64,000 nt of DNA from Caballeronia pedi (GTDB lineage Bacteria > Pseudomonadota > Gammaproteobacteria > Burkholderiales > Burkholderiaceae), in the NCBI RefSeq assembly GCF_001544915.2, contig NZ_FCOE02000028.1:1-64000 (forward strand), written 5' to 3'. Below, one piece after another: positions 8,986 through 17,096 of this stretch; the stretch's first letter is position 1; each line of letters starts with the position of its first letter. The notes under the pieces were generated by a model. That model saw only the letters and a list, made by a program, of their open reading frames with translations, was not told the DNA's origin and made no database searches. Both the position numbers and the translations under genes were made by a program.

Positions 8986-9203
8986 CGGCGGTGAGCGATA
9001 GGTGAAATGCACGCGCGATGATTGGTGCACGCTCGCCAAGGGGAGGGGGAGTGTGCATCCCGCCGGTACATCGATGGTCGAAGCGCCGGCTTATTCGCGT
9101 TTGCGTGCGCGTGAGACGTGCGCAATTCGAAAAGTAGGCCACATGCACGGTTAAATCTCCTGCTTGCGACGCAATCCAGACTGGCGAGGCAAGTAAGGCG
9201 CCG

Positions 9204-10085
9204 TCACGCGCAGTCGTAGAGACGCCGGGTACGCGGCCCTTCAGCTTGTGCAATCCTCACGATGTATCGCATCGCCTCTTCACCATATATGTCGTTGCCT
9301 TCCCAAGCGCTTGCGTGTCCCGCGTCCCGCAAGTTCACATACTCGGCATGTGGGCACAACCTAAGAAACTCCGCGACGCCCGTGTCGCTCACCACATCGG
9401 AGTGTTCGCCACGCATGAGCATCGTGGGCAACGTGAGCTTGCGCGCGGATGCGCACAGCCGTTGACGGCGGCGACCCATGTCGCGTGGCCATGCAACAAA
9501 ATGCGGATCCCAGCGCCAGCGATTGATACTCTCGTCCTTCGGCCGCAAACAAAGCGCGGTCGGCGAGTGGATGGCATCGTCGCGTGGTTCGAAGCGACTG
9601 GACCCGCGCCGCAGCGATGACTGGATACGCGCTACGCCCGCGGGTTCCGTTTGCGGCGCAATGTTGACGAGAATGAGGGCACGCGCGTCCACATAGCCTT
9701 CTCCGACCGCGAGCAGGCTGGTCGCACCGCCCGTCGCTGCGCCGACGAGCACGGGACGCAGCATGCCCAACGACGACGCGATGCTTTCCAGATCGCGCAC
9801 CATGGCAAGCTGGCTGTAGTTTGCGTCCGGCGGCCAACCAGAGTCTCCGTGACCGCGGGCATCGAATGAGACGGCGAAGAAGCCTGCCTCGCCGAGCATC
9901 ATGCCCGTCCGGCGCCATGAGTGGCGTGTCTGTCCCGCGCCGTGCAGCAAAATCACAGGAATGCCGCCGGGGTCGCCCCACGAGTCGCCAGCCAGAAGAA
10001 CGCCGTCCGCGCTTCTCAACCGATGCATGGGTCGGGAATCGTTTATCGGAAGCGTGCGTGCGTGGACTGAGGACATCATTTTCAT
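9204..10085 (-). CDS. alpha/beta hydrolase-fold protein without nucleophile Ser
   Basis: About 293 residues with a normal fold outline: HGAGQTRHSW oxyanion loop, DARGHGDS strand, acid in GEHSDVV and base in AGHASA near the C-terminus. The elbow, usually GxSxG, reads VGAATGG, so the nucleophile Ser is Ala. The paralogue at 48329-49222 has VGAGMGG (Gly) at the same place. The frame opens further upstream to 10316, but that part looks non-coding and overlaps the divergent LysR promoter. ATG 10085, 10079 and 10076 are all possible starts, each with only a weak ribosome site. Function is unknown. Confidence 0.85.
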   Translation of the reverse strand: MKMMSSVHARTLPINDSRPMHRLRSADGVLLAGDSWGDPGGIPVILLHGAGQTRHSWRRTGMMLGEAGFFAVSFDARGHGDSGWPPDANYSQLAMVRDLESIASSLGMLRPVLVGAATGGATSLLAVGEGYVDARALILVNIAPQTEPAGVARIQSSLRRGSSRFEPRDDAIHSPTALCLRPKDESINRWRWDPHFVAWPRDMGRRRQRLCASARKLTLPTMLMRGEHSDVVSDTGVAEFLRLCPHAEYVNLRDAGHASAWEGNDIYGEEAMRYIVRIAQAEGPRTRRLYDCA

Positions 10086-10193
10086 CTGCTTGCTCTTGAC
10101 CTTGTTTCGAGGGCGTAGACCGAATCTCTTTCGGCTACGCATATGTCCAATCTCAAGCCGAAGCGTGCCCGTGTCAACCGCTTGACCCATATT

Positions 10194-10210
10194 GTTCCGT
10201 ATATCGAATT
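10194..10210 (+). promoter_or_regulatory. Degenerate copy of the GTTCCGTAC operator
   Basis: GTTCCGTATATCGAATT matches the consensus GTTCCGTACTTTGGAAC in its left half (GTTCCGTA) and only partly in the right. It lies between the leftward 9204 hydrolase and the rightward LysR gene at 10383. This is the weakest of the reported copies. Confidence 0.25.
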
Positions 10211-10382
10211 GACCGCGATAATTCCTCAGCATGGCCAGGAGCGCGTCGAGAGGCGATCGACGATTGGCTTGAACGGTGCTTTCCGCTACCATCAGGCTCT
10301 CTCGATTCTTCCGCAAGCGGCGCTCTCCACCGCTTCATGTTCGCGGACCGACTTCTTTTCGACACTCAACACAGAACCCAAG

Positions 10383-11339
10383 ATGGACAGGCTCCAAGCG
10401 ATGCGCACATTCGTCCGGGTGGCGGAAGAGGGCAGCTTCACCGTCGCAGCAGAGCGCATGGGCATCGCCACGGCGGTCGCGTCGCGCGCCGTATCCAGCC
10501 TGGAAGCGCACTTGCGCACGCGGCTCTTCAATCGCAGCACGCGGCGTGTCGCGCTAACGGAAGCCGGACAGCGCTATCTGCAACGCTGCCAGCACATTCT
10601 CGGCTACATCGAGGAAACGGAGGCAGAAGCGGCAGACGCCCAGGCGCGACCTTCCGGGCGCTTGCGCGTGCATGCCACGACGGGCTTCGGGCAGGCCCAC
10701 ATGGTGCCGGGCATTATCCGCTATCAGGAGCAATATCCTTCAGTCACGGTCGATCTGACGCTCTCGCAGCATGTGCCCGACATCCTCGACGAAGGTTACG
10801 ACGTCACGCTCCAGGTGAGTCCCGCCGAACTGCCCGATTCAGGGCTGGTTTCGCTGCGGCTCGGCACGGTGCACAGCGTGCTGTGCGCCGCTCCCGAATA
10901 TCTGCGCGATCACGGCACGCCGCAATGCGTCGAGGACCTGGCGGAACACCCTTGCCTGCAGATCGTCACGCATGTTTTTCCACGAGACTGCTGGCATCTG
11001 GACGGACCCAACGGTCGCGAAACGCTCGCGCTCAAGCCGACGACGTTTCAGGTGAACATTGCCGAAGCGCTTGCAGGCGCATTGCGAGAGGGAATCGGCA
11101 TCGGAGCCCTGCCGATGTCGTCAGCCGTGCCCGCGCTCGCGAACGGGGCACTCGTGCGCGTGCTGCCGGAGTACCAGTTGCAGCAGTTGACGGTATACGC
11201 GCTATACGCCTCGCGCGAGTATCTCGACGCGAAAATCAGGACCTTCGTCGACTTTCTCAAAGACTACATTCCGATGTCGCTCGCCGCCGGCGACACCGCG
11301 CTGAGCGTACAGAAAAAAGCGGCCCGCAAGGGCCGCTAG
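10383..11339 (+). CDS. LysR-family transcriptional regulator
   Basis: 318 residues. It starts MDRLQAMRTFVRVAEEGSF, the classic opening of the CrgA/DhpR-like LysR group, followed by the helix-turn-helix and an effector domain with QYPSVTVDLTLSQH. The open frame extends 80 codons upstream, but family alignment fixes the start at ATG 10383. The last codons (KKAARKGR) are read from the same bases that form the terminator of the convergent porin gene. It may control the divergent hydrolase at 9204 or the porin. Confidence 0.92.
   Translation: MDRLQAMRTFVRVAEEGSFTVAAERMGIATAVASRAVSSLEAHLRTRLFNRSTRRVALTEAGQRYLQRCQHILGYIEETEAEAADAQARPSGRLRVHATTGFGQAHMVPGIIRYQEQYPSVTVDLTLSQHVPDILDEGYDVTLQVSPAELPDSGLVSLRLGTVHSVLCAAPEYLRDHGTPQCVEDLAEHPCLQIVTHVFPRDCWHLDGPNGRETLALKPTTFQVNIAEALAGALREGIGIGALPMSSAVPALANGALVRVLPEYQLQQLTVYALYASREYLDAKIRTFVDFLKDYIPMSLAAGDTALSVQKKAARKGR
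11313..11336 (-). terminator. Rho-independent terminator of the porin gene
   Basis: On the minus strand a perfect 7-bp GC stem (GCGGCCC/GGGCCGC, loop TTGC) is followed directly by six T. It lies 41 bases past the porin stop and entirely inside the 3' end of the convergent LysR gene, whose final eight codons it encodes. Confidence 0.85.
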
Positions 11340-11377
11340 TCACCTATGCGCACGTGCGCCGGCGCATTCCGGCGTAC

Positions 11378-12532
11378 TTAGAACTTGTGCCGCATCGCGA
11401 TGCGCACGAGCACCTGATTCTTTGTCGTCGATGCATCCGGCGCGGCCGTCCCGCCCGTACCGAAAGTGTCCGGAGCGAGCGATGCAACGGGCGCATCGCC
11501 GACCGCGCGCTGCCACGCGCCGAGCAGGTAGACATCGGTGCGCTTGCTGAGGAAGTAGTCAGCGATCAACTGGAACTGGTGATACTTCGGGTTCGCATCG
11601 GTCGAATGCAGCTTGCCGTCGGTGAAGCTATAAATGCCGGCGAGCGATAGGGCCGGTGTGAGAAAGTAGTTGGCATTGACTTCGTAGTTATCGAAGGAAA
11701 GCCGGTCGGTCGCCGAATCGAATTTCGAGTGGCTGTAGACGAATGCCACCCTGCCGCCATTGAACGAATACGCGCCGCCCCCGGCTATCACGTCTTCCTT
11801 GGTCACGGCCGAGGGCAGCCCGCTGGTTCCCAGGGCGGAGGTGCGGGTTACGTTGATGTAGTCGCCGGAAATCGCGCCCACCGTGTTGCTGTTGGGCGAA
11901 TTCAGGTGGAGGTAACCCACGGCGAGATTGACCGACGAAACAGCATACGATGCCCCGAGGCTCCAGACACGATTGCTCGCGAAACCGGAGTTCGCGGCGC
12001 CAGTATTGGCACTGTTGCTAAAGCCGTACAGGCCGCCGAACTTGAGGCCGCGAAAATCGGGACTCGCGTACTTCACCGAATTGTTGATGCGAAAGTCGTT
12101 GTCGAGATTGTCGTTGTCGAACGGGTGCGCGAGGCCGGTATAGGGAATGCCGCTCAGCGCCTGGACGTAGTCGACGACGGAGTCGTACTGCCGTCCGAAG
12201 GTGAGGCTGCCGAACCTGTCGTGGCTCACGCCGACCCATGCCTGACGGCCGAACTCGCGACCGCCCTGCTGGAGCGAGCCTGTGGCGAGCGCAAAGCCGT
12301 TCTCCAGCTGGAAGATGGCTTTCAGTCCGCCTCCGAGATCTTCGACGCCCTTCAAGCCCCAGCGGTTGCCCTGGAGCACGCCGGTCGTCATCGTGAAATT
12401 GGACTTTCCGCCGTCGTTATTGATGTAGTTGAAGCCCGCATCGAGCAGGCCATATAACGTCACGCTGCTTTGCGCGTGGGCCACGCCCGCGCAGGAACCG
12501 AGTGCCGCAACCATTAGAATTCGCTTCTTCAT
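11378..12532 (-). CDS. Outer-membrane porin, Burkholderia trimeric type
   Basis: 384 residues. A signal peptide of about 20 residues ends in GVAHA before QSSVTLYG, the standard mature start of Burkholderiales general porins. The protein ends in a C-terminal Phe (AMRHKF), as needed for assembly by the BAM complex, and alternating beta-strand segments with aromatic girdles run throughout. It would let small acids cross the outer membrane. Transcription ends at the terminator at 11313-11336. A copy of the GTTCCGTAC-type motif at 12708 lies 176 bases upstream. Confidence 0.95.
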   Translation of the reverse strand: MKKRILMVAALGSCAGVAHAQSSVTLYGLLDAGFNYINNDGGKSNFTMTTGVLQGNRWGLKGVEDLGGGLKAIFQLENGFALATGSLQQGGREFGRQAWVGVSHDRFGSLTFGRQYDSVVDYVQALSGIPYTGLAHPFDNDNLDNDFRINNSVKYASPDFRGLKFGGLYGFSNSANTGAANSGFASNRVWSLGASYAVSSVNLAVGYLHLNSPNSNTVGAISGDYINVTRTSALGTSGLPSAVTKEDVIAGGGAYSFNGGRVAFVYSHSKFDSATDRLSFDNYEVNANYFLTPALSLAGIYSFTDGKLHSTDANPKYHQFQLIADYFLSKRTDVYLLGAWQRAVGDAPVASLAPDTFGTGGTAAPDASTTKNQVLVRIAMRHKF

Positions 12533-13162
12533 CGACCAGTCTCCATGTTATGTCGGTAAGGAATGTGTTCCAAACTCGTGACACTTTCGAATTGATTAGG
12601 CATCCGGAAGTTGCAAGCGTGTGCTGTTCTCGTGAAGACACACGTCACGTCTTTTTTGCACACAATGAAGCTCGCGGCCGTCGCCCGTCAACGCAGACCC
12701 GCAAAACATTCCGTACTTCGAGACGCCGAAGTTTTCTTCGAACCCTGTGAGGAGAAATTCGGCACGAAACCGCAGCGACAACTTGAATCTGGCCGTTGGA
12801 ATACATGAAGAGAAGAGGGGGATACGTCCTCGAAGCCACGCTGCTTCGCGGCAATTGGATGGTAAGGCCGCGAGCGGCGGCCCAGCCTGCCTGATCGGGC
12901 CAACGGACATAGACGTCTGGCGTATTTCCGAAGAACGGAACAGAAAGCCGCAGTCCGTTGACCCGCGGCGCGGCGCGTCTATGATCAAACACTGCTCGCT
13001 GCGGAATGGATCGCTTCCCGGCGAGCTTTTTTTGCGTCGTCGAAATAGCGTTACACGCCATTACCAGCATGAGGAAGGCGGCTATTCGAAGCGACACATA
13101 ACACCATCCAATGGCTCTTCTTCCCGGAAGTAGCGCAGCATCTCGACAGGAGGAAACACTCT
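12533..13162. other. 630-bp gene-free region with porin and BON promoters
   Basis: No open frame here has a recognisable family, signal or ribosome site. The several overlapping frames on both strands look like chance. It should contain the outward promoters of the porin (leftward) and of the BON-domain gene (rightward). The one notable element is the operator-like site at 12708-12724. Confidence 0.5.
12708..12724 (+). promoter_or_regulatory. GTTCCGTAC-type operator copy upstream of porin
   Basis: ATTCCGTACTTCGAGAC shares TTCCGTACTT with the consensus GTTCCGTACTTTGGAAC. The right arm is poorly conserved. It lies 176 bases upstream of the porin start. Confidence 0.35.
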
Positions 13163-13531
13163 ATGAAGGCAACTCAGGCATTCAAGCTGGCTGTCAGTGT
13201 CATGTTAATCGGCGCGTCGCTTCAGGCGTACGGTCAGGATGCCTCCGCACCCGTCGGAGGCGCGAGCGAGACGGCTCGCACCGCTGCGCAGCAGAACAAG
13301 GCTGCAAGAGCCGCCAACCGGGCGCTCTCCCGTAGGGTGCGCGCCGCGCTCGCAAAGGACAAGAATATCGATGTCGCCAACGTTACCGTGCGCGCGAAAG
13401 AGGGTGCAGTGACGCTGCAGGGTACGGTGCCGGATTCATCACAAATCGACCGCGCTACCGGGGTTGCGCAGAGGGTAGCCGGCGTCACCTCGCTTAAGAA
13501 CGCGCTCACGGTTCGCCCTGCGGGAAGTTGA
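13163..13531 (+). CDS. Secreted BON-domain protein
   Basis: 122 residues. A signal peptide covers about 24 residues (hydrophobic VSVMLIGASLQ, cleavage near AYG-QDA). A single BON domain occupies residues 50-118, with the typical VRAALAKDKNIDVANVTVRAKEGAVTLQGTV pattern split over two beta strands and a helix. BON proteins sit in the periplasm and bind phospholipid membranes, and are often linked to envelope stress. The start has AGGAGG upstream (near 13150). It stands alone between divergent and convergent neighbours, so no pathway role can be inferred. Confidence 0.9.
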   Translation: MKATQAFKLAVSVMLIGASLQAYGQDASAPVGGASETARTAAQQNKAARAANRALSRRVRAALAKDKNIDVANVTVRAKEGAVTLQGTVPDSSQIDRATGVAQRVAGVTSLKNALTVRPAGS

Positions 13532-13535
13532 GCGA

Positions 13536-13553
13536 GCGCGGTTGACACCGCGC
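13536..13553. terminator. Hairpin between convergent BON and enoyl-CoA hydratase genes
   Basis: GCGCGGT and ACCGCGC form a perfect 7-bp stem around a TGAC loop, 5 bases after the BON stop and 17 bases past the hydratase stop. There is no T-tract on either side, so intrinsic termination is uncertain. Its location between convergent genes supports a transcript-end role. Confidence 0.45.
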
Positions 13554-13569
13554 ATCGCCGTGCCGCTGC

Positions 13570-14379
13570 CTACTGGGGTAACCGGGCTGAAGGAAAGTCC
13601 GGCTGTCGCTTGCCGCGCATTGCTGCCACGCCTTCTTTTACGTCTCCGCTGAGGAAGCACAACATCTCCATGGCGAGCGAGTTGTCGAAAATGGGTCCCG
13701 CCATGCGCATCCAGTTGTTGAGCGACTTCTTGGTCGCGCGGATCGCGGTCTGGCTACCGCGCGCCAGATTGGCCGCGATGGCGAGCGATTTGGTCAGCAC
13801 GTTGGAACGCGGCGCACAGAAGGAGACGAGGCCGATACGTTCGGCCTCTTTGCCGTCGACGAAGTCCGCCGTCATCAGGTAGTACTTGGCCTTGGCCATG
13901 CCGCAGAGCAGCGGCCATATGATGGCGCCGTGATCGCCCGCCGACACGCCCAGACGCGCGTGGCCGTCGGTCAGGCGTGCGTCTTCCGCCATCACGCTGA
14001 CGTCCGCGAGCAGCGCGACGACAAGCCCCGCTCCCACGGCTGTTCCGTTGATGGCGGAGATGATGGGCTTATCGCAGGCCAGCATGTTGTAGACGAGGTC
14101 GGAGGCTTCCTTCATCACACGCATGGTTGCTTCTTGACTGGTCGACATCTCTTCGACCACGGATAGATCTCCGCCCGCAGAAAAGGCTCGATCGCCCGCA
14201 CCCGTTACCACGATCGCCTTGACCGTTGGATCATCGTTGGCCACGCCCCAAACCTGCGTGAGTTCCCAGTGCATTCTGTTATTGGTCGCGTTCATGACCT
14301 CCGGACGGTTCAGTGTGATGAGCAATACGCCGTCAGCCTGGCGCTCGAACAGAAGGAACTGAAAGTCTTCGTATCGCAT
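13570..14379 (-). CDS. Enoyl-CoA hydratase/isomerase (crotonase family)
   Basis: 269 residues, normal for crotonases. The first oxyanion segment is GAGDRAFSAGGDLS and the second is AINGTAVGAGLVVALLADVSV. The position of the second catalytic Glu falls in the segment around LGVSAGDHGAIIWP, where Asp/His appear instead of the usual Glu, so the exact reaction (hydration, isomerisation or hydrolysis) is open. The start is ATG 14379 (MRYEDFQFLLF); the longer open frame upstream is non-coding. Two copies of the GTTCCGTAC operator at 14463 and 14630 lie just upstream, which ties it to the putative regulon. Confidence 0.92.
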   Translation of the reverse strand: MRYEDFQFLLFERQADGVLLITLNRPEVMNATNNRMHWELTQVWGVANDDPTVKAIVVTGAGDRAFSAGGDLSVVEEMSTSQEATMRVMKEASDLVYNMLACDKPIISAINGTAVGAGLVVALLADVSVMAEDARLTDGHARLGVSAGDHGAIIWPLLCGMAKAKYYLMTADFVDGKEAERIGLVSFCAPRSNVLTKSLAIAANLARGSQTAIRATKKSLNNWMRMAGPIFDNSLAMEMLCFLSGDVKEGVAAMRGKRQPDFPSARLPQ

Positions 14380-14462
14380 GTGTGATTCCAGAGTTGAGTT
14401 GAACGATGACGACGTACATTGAACTCGCCAACATCGAAGGCTGCAATGCATGTGGCGCGGTC

Positions 14463-14479
14463 GTTCCGTACTTTGACCA
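14463..14479 (+). promoter_or_regulatory. GTTCCGTAC-type operator copy
   Basis: GTTCCGTACTTTGACCA matches the consensus GTTCCGTACTTTGGAAC at the first 13 positions. It lies 84 bases upstream of the enoyl-CoA hydratase start. Confidence 0.55.
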
Positions 14480-14629
14480 TCGTGCGAAATCGGTCTGCTC
14501 AAACCGGGGACGGCCCCTTGGAACACCGCAGATGCTGCCGCCGCGCTCATTAGCTCCGTCGCTTGCTCAATCAAACATACGTTCGCGAGATGAACGTTCG
14601 TGATGCTCATTCACCTGGCGAGTTGTGCA

Positions 14630-14646
14630 GTCAAAGTACGGAACGG
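14630..14646 (-). promoter_or_regulatory. GTTCCGTAC-type operator copy, inverted
   Basis: GTCAAAGTACGGAACGG is the reverse complement of a GTTCCGTACTTTGAC site, the same variant as the copy at 14463 but facing it. The pair could support looping by a dimer of dimers between the hydratase gene and the small gene at 14742. Confidence 0.55.
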
Positions 14647-14741
14647 GTTGATCGGCGCCGTTGACACTAGGTTGCGGCGGGTCGCACGATGAATGCAATG
14701 ACAAACGCATTTGCAGCGGGTGGCCGAAGCGGGAGATGGTG

Positions 14742-14972
14742 ATGGACGTGACGAGAAAGACCTTGCGCGACGCAATCGAGAGTTGGCTGACACCGAACGG
14801 CGCGATCCCTTTTCGCATTCACTTTCTGCGGCGTGCGGCATGCAGACGATGCGTGAGGATCGATGCCCGGGCGGCGAAGGGCGACGTCGCGATCTGCTTC
14901 TTCCAGCACGAAGACGGCGCGTGGCATGTATTCCCGCCGCTGCCGCGTCACGCGACGATGCGCATCGCCTAG
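14742..14972 (+). CDS. Small hypothetical protein (76 aa)
   Basis: ATG 14742 has GGGAG six bases upstream. The product is rich in charged and aromatic residues (for example DAIESWLTPNGAIPFRIH and ICFFQHEDGAWHVFPP) and reads like a small folded cytoplasmic protein, with no signal peptide or membrane helix. I do not recognise the family. The frame is better than neighbouring chance frames because of the ribosome site and the amphipathic pattern. It may be controlled by the operator at 14630. Confidence 0.45.
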   Translation: MDVTRKTLRDAIESWLTPNGAIPFRIHFLRRAACRRCVRIDARAAKGDVAICFFQHEDGAWHVFPPLPRHATMRIA

Positions 14973-15043
14973 CCGTCGCCGATGCATGTGCTCGGTTAGT
15001 TCGAAACGCGTTAGTCAGACAGCAGCGCACGTCGACGCAGCGA

Positions 15044-15970
15044 TCACGCGACGAGGCCGCGGAGCCGTTCACAGATGAAGCCGAGCGCGCGGCGGCTGCC
15101 GGGAAGCACGCCGATCATCATCAGAAAGCCATGCATCTGCCCCTGTGCACGAAGATGATGAACAGGCACGCCTGCCTGTTCGAGGCGCCGAGCATACGCT
15201 TCACCCTCGTCGCGCAGTACGTCGTGTTCCGCGGTGACGATGATCGCCTCCGGCAATGTGGAGAGATCGGCTTCACGCAATGGCGATGCGAGACTCGCAT
15301 GTCGGGCCGTGTCGGTTGGCGCATAGTGCGTCCAATACCACATCATCACCTCGCGATTGGTCAGAAGCTGATTCTCCGGTGCGACGTACGACGGTCGATC
15401 GAAAGTGCAGTCGGTCACTGGATAGACGAGCAGCTGACCTTTGAGTCGCACCGTGCGTTCGTGACGGGCGAGCAGCGTCACCGCGATCGCGAGATTCGCG
15501 CCCGCGCTGTCGCCGCCCACGAGCACCGGCAATTCGACGCCGAGCAACGCGATCCGTTGCGCGGCGAGCCACTGCGTCGCTTGCCATGCATTGTGTACCG
15601 GCCCCGGGAACGCGTGCTCCGGCGCCTTCCGGTATTCGACAAGCGCAACGGCGACACCCGCTCCCGCAGCGATCTCCCGGCAGAGCGGCGTGAATTCGTC
15701 GACTCCACCGACGACCCAGCCGCCGCCATGGAAGTACACGACCAGTGCTTGCGGTCTTTCGTCCGGCACGAAGAGGCGCGCACGGAGTATGCCGCCGTCG
15801 ACGGGGATATCAAGTGGAACGATGGCGCGTACCTCGGCGCCGGCGGACAGGATCGTAGTGATTTGCGCAAATGCGGCGCGCGCCTCCTCCGGCGTCATCT
15901 AATGACGTGGCTTCGATGCTACCGCGGCGAGCTTGTCCATGAACGCGCGGGTTTCGAGGTCCAGGCTCAT
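15044..15970 (-). pseudogene. HSL-type alpha/beta hydrolase (fold-3 esterase) with in-frame amber
   Basis: The 284-residue part from ATG 15898 has all catalytic features: HGGGW oxyanion motif, GDSAG nucleophile elbow, acid in EHDVLRDEG and base in HGF near the C-terminus. Upstream in the same frame, 23 codons from ATG 15970 (MSLDLETRAFMDKLAAVASK...) match the usual N-terminal helix of this esterase family, but TAG at 15899-15901 separates the two parts where related proteins usually have Glu before TPEEAR. The next codon is ATG (TAGATG), so a slightly shortened, possibly active enzyme could be made by internal initiation. I mark the whole span as an interrupted gene. Confidence 0.75.
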
Positions 15971-16147
15971 GACTCAAAGCGCCTGACGGCGTGACGAAGC
16001 GCGGTATTGCGGGAGACGGACGGCGGGCGGTGCGATGCGGGCTTCGGGTGCATCGGGTGCCTCTCTGGTTTTATCGTGCGTCACGTACACGTCACGCACA
16101 CGTTACGCACGGTTGCTCGATGTCCGTCCGCGCTTGCGCGGGTGGCT

Positions 16148-17080
16148 CTATAGTTCGCTTGCGAGTTCCGGCACGAGCGCGAAGAGATCGCCGACGACAC
16201 CGTAATCGGCCACGCTGAAGATCGGCGCTTCCGCATCCTTGTTGATCGCGACGATCACCTTCGAATCCTTCATACCCGCCAGATGCTGGATCGCGCCGGA
16301 GATGCCGACCGCGATATAGAGCTGCGGTGCGACGATCTTGCCGGTCTGGCCGACCTGATAATCGTTCGGCACGTAGCCCGCATCGACTGCAGCGCGCGAT
16401 GCGCCCAGCGCTGCGCCCAGCTTGTCCGCCAGCGGCTCCAGCACCTTCGTGTAATTTTCGCCGCTGCCCAGGCCGCGACCGCCCGACACGATGATCGTCG
16501 CGCTCGTGAGTTCCGGGCGATCCAGCTTCGTCACTTCACGGCTGACGAACTGCGACTTGCCCGCGTCCGGCGACGCGTCGATTTTCTCGACCGATGCGCT
16601 GCCGCCTACCGCAGCGACCGGATCGAACCCCGTCGCGCGCACCGTGATGACCTTGATCGGATCGCTCGACTGAACCGTTGCTATCGCGTTGCCCGCGTAG
16701 ATCGGACGCTCGAAGGTATCGGCACTGTCGACTTTCGTGATGTCGGAGATCTGTGCGACGTCCAGCATCGCCGCGATGCGCGGCGCGACGTTCTTGCCAT
16801 ACGCAGTGGCCGGCGCGAGGACGTGCGAATAATCCTTCGCGATGTTCAGCACGGTCGCCTCGACGTTTTCCGCCAGCCCCGCTTCGAGCTGGGGCGCGTC
16901 GGCCAGCAGCACTCTGGAAACGCCTGCGATTTTCGCCGCCGCGTCCGCCGCGCCTTGGGCGTCGTGGCCCGCGACGAGCACGTGAATGTCGCCGCCGATC
17001 TTCGCTGCTGCCGCAACCGTATTCAGCGTCGCGGCCTTGAGCGACGCGTTGTCGTGTTCCGCGATTACGAGAATCGTCAT
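16148..17080 (-). CDS. etfA: Electron transfer flavoprotein alpha subunit
   Basis: 310 residues. The C-terminal FAD-binding signature is complete (YIAVGISGAIQHLAGMKDSK, then INKDAEAPIFSVADYGVVGD). ETF accepts electrons from acyl-CoA dehydrogenases in the cytoplasm and passes them to ETF:quinone oxidoreductase. It lies 16 bases behind etfB in a two-gene operon. The window encodes four acyl-CoA dehydrogenases that could use it. Confidence 0.97.
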   Translation of the reverse strand: MTILVIAEHDNASLKAATLNTVAAAAKIGGDIHVLVAGHDAQGAADAAAKIAGVSRVLLADAPQLEAGLAENVEATVLNIAKDYSHVLAPATAYGKNVAPRIAAMLDVAQISDITKVDSADTFERPIYAGNAIATVQSSDPIKVITVRATGFDPVAAVGGSASVEKIDASPDAGKSQFVSREVTKLDRPELTSATIIVSGGRGLGSGENYTKVLEPLADKLGAALGASRAAVDAGYVPNDYQVGQTGKIVAPQLYIAVGISGAIQHLAGMKDSKVIVAINKDAEAPIFSVADYGVVGDLFALVPELASEL

Positions 17081-17096
17081 GTCTTTCTGCTCCCTC

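Larger units (their letters stand above)
14380..14741. other. Promoter region with two inverted operator copies
   Basis: No gene is seen in these 362 bases. It holds the promoter of the leftward enoyl-CoA hydratase and the start region of a small rightward gene. Two operator copies in opposite orientation (14463 and 14630) bracket about 150 bases. Confidence 0.5.

Noticed and set aside
10143..10382. An 80-codon N-terminal extension of the LysR at 10383
   Set aside because: LysR proteins of this group start at MDRLQAMRTF, and the extension covers the divergent promoter region.
11729..12457. A 242-codon plus-strand frame opposite the porin
   Set aside because: No ribosome site or family match; the porin is certain on the other strand.
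12596..12988. A 130-codon minus-strand frame in the porin-BON gap
   Set aside because: No ribosome site, no domain, and several other frames of similar quality overlap it.
14711..15994. A 427-codon plus-strand frame across the esterase
   Set aside because: Arg/His-rich with no motif, and covers the small 14742 gene in another frame; judged a shadow.
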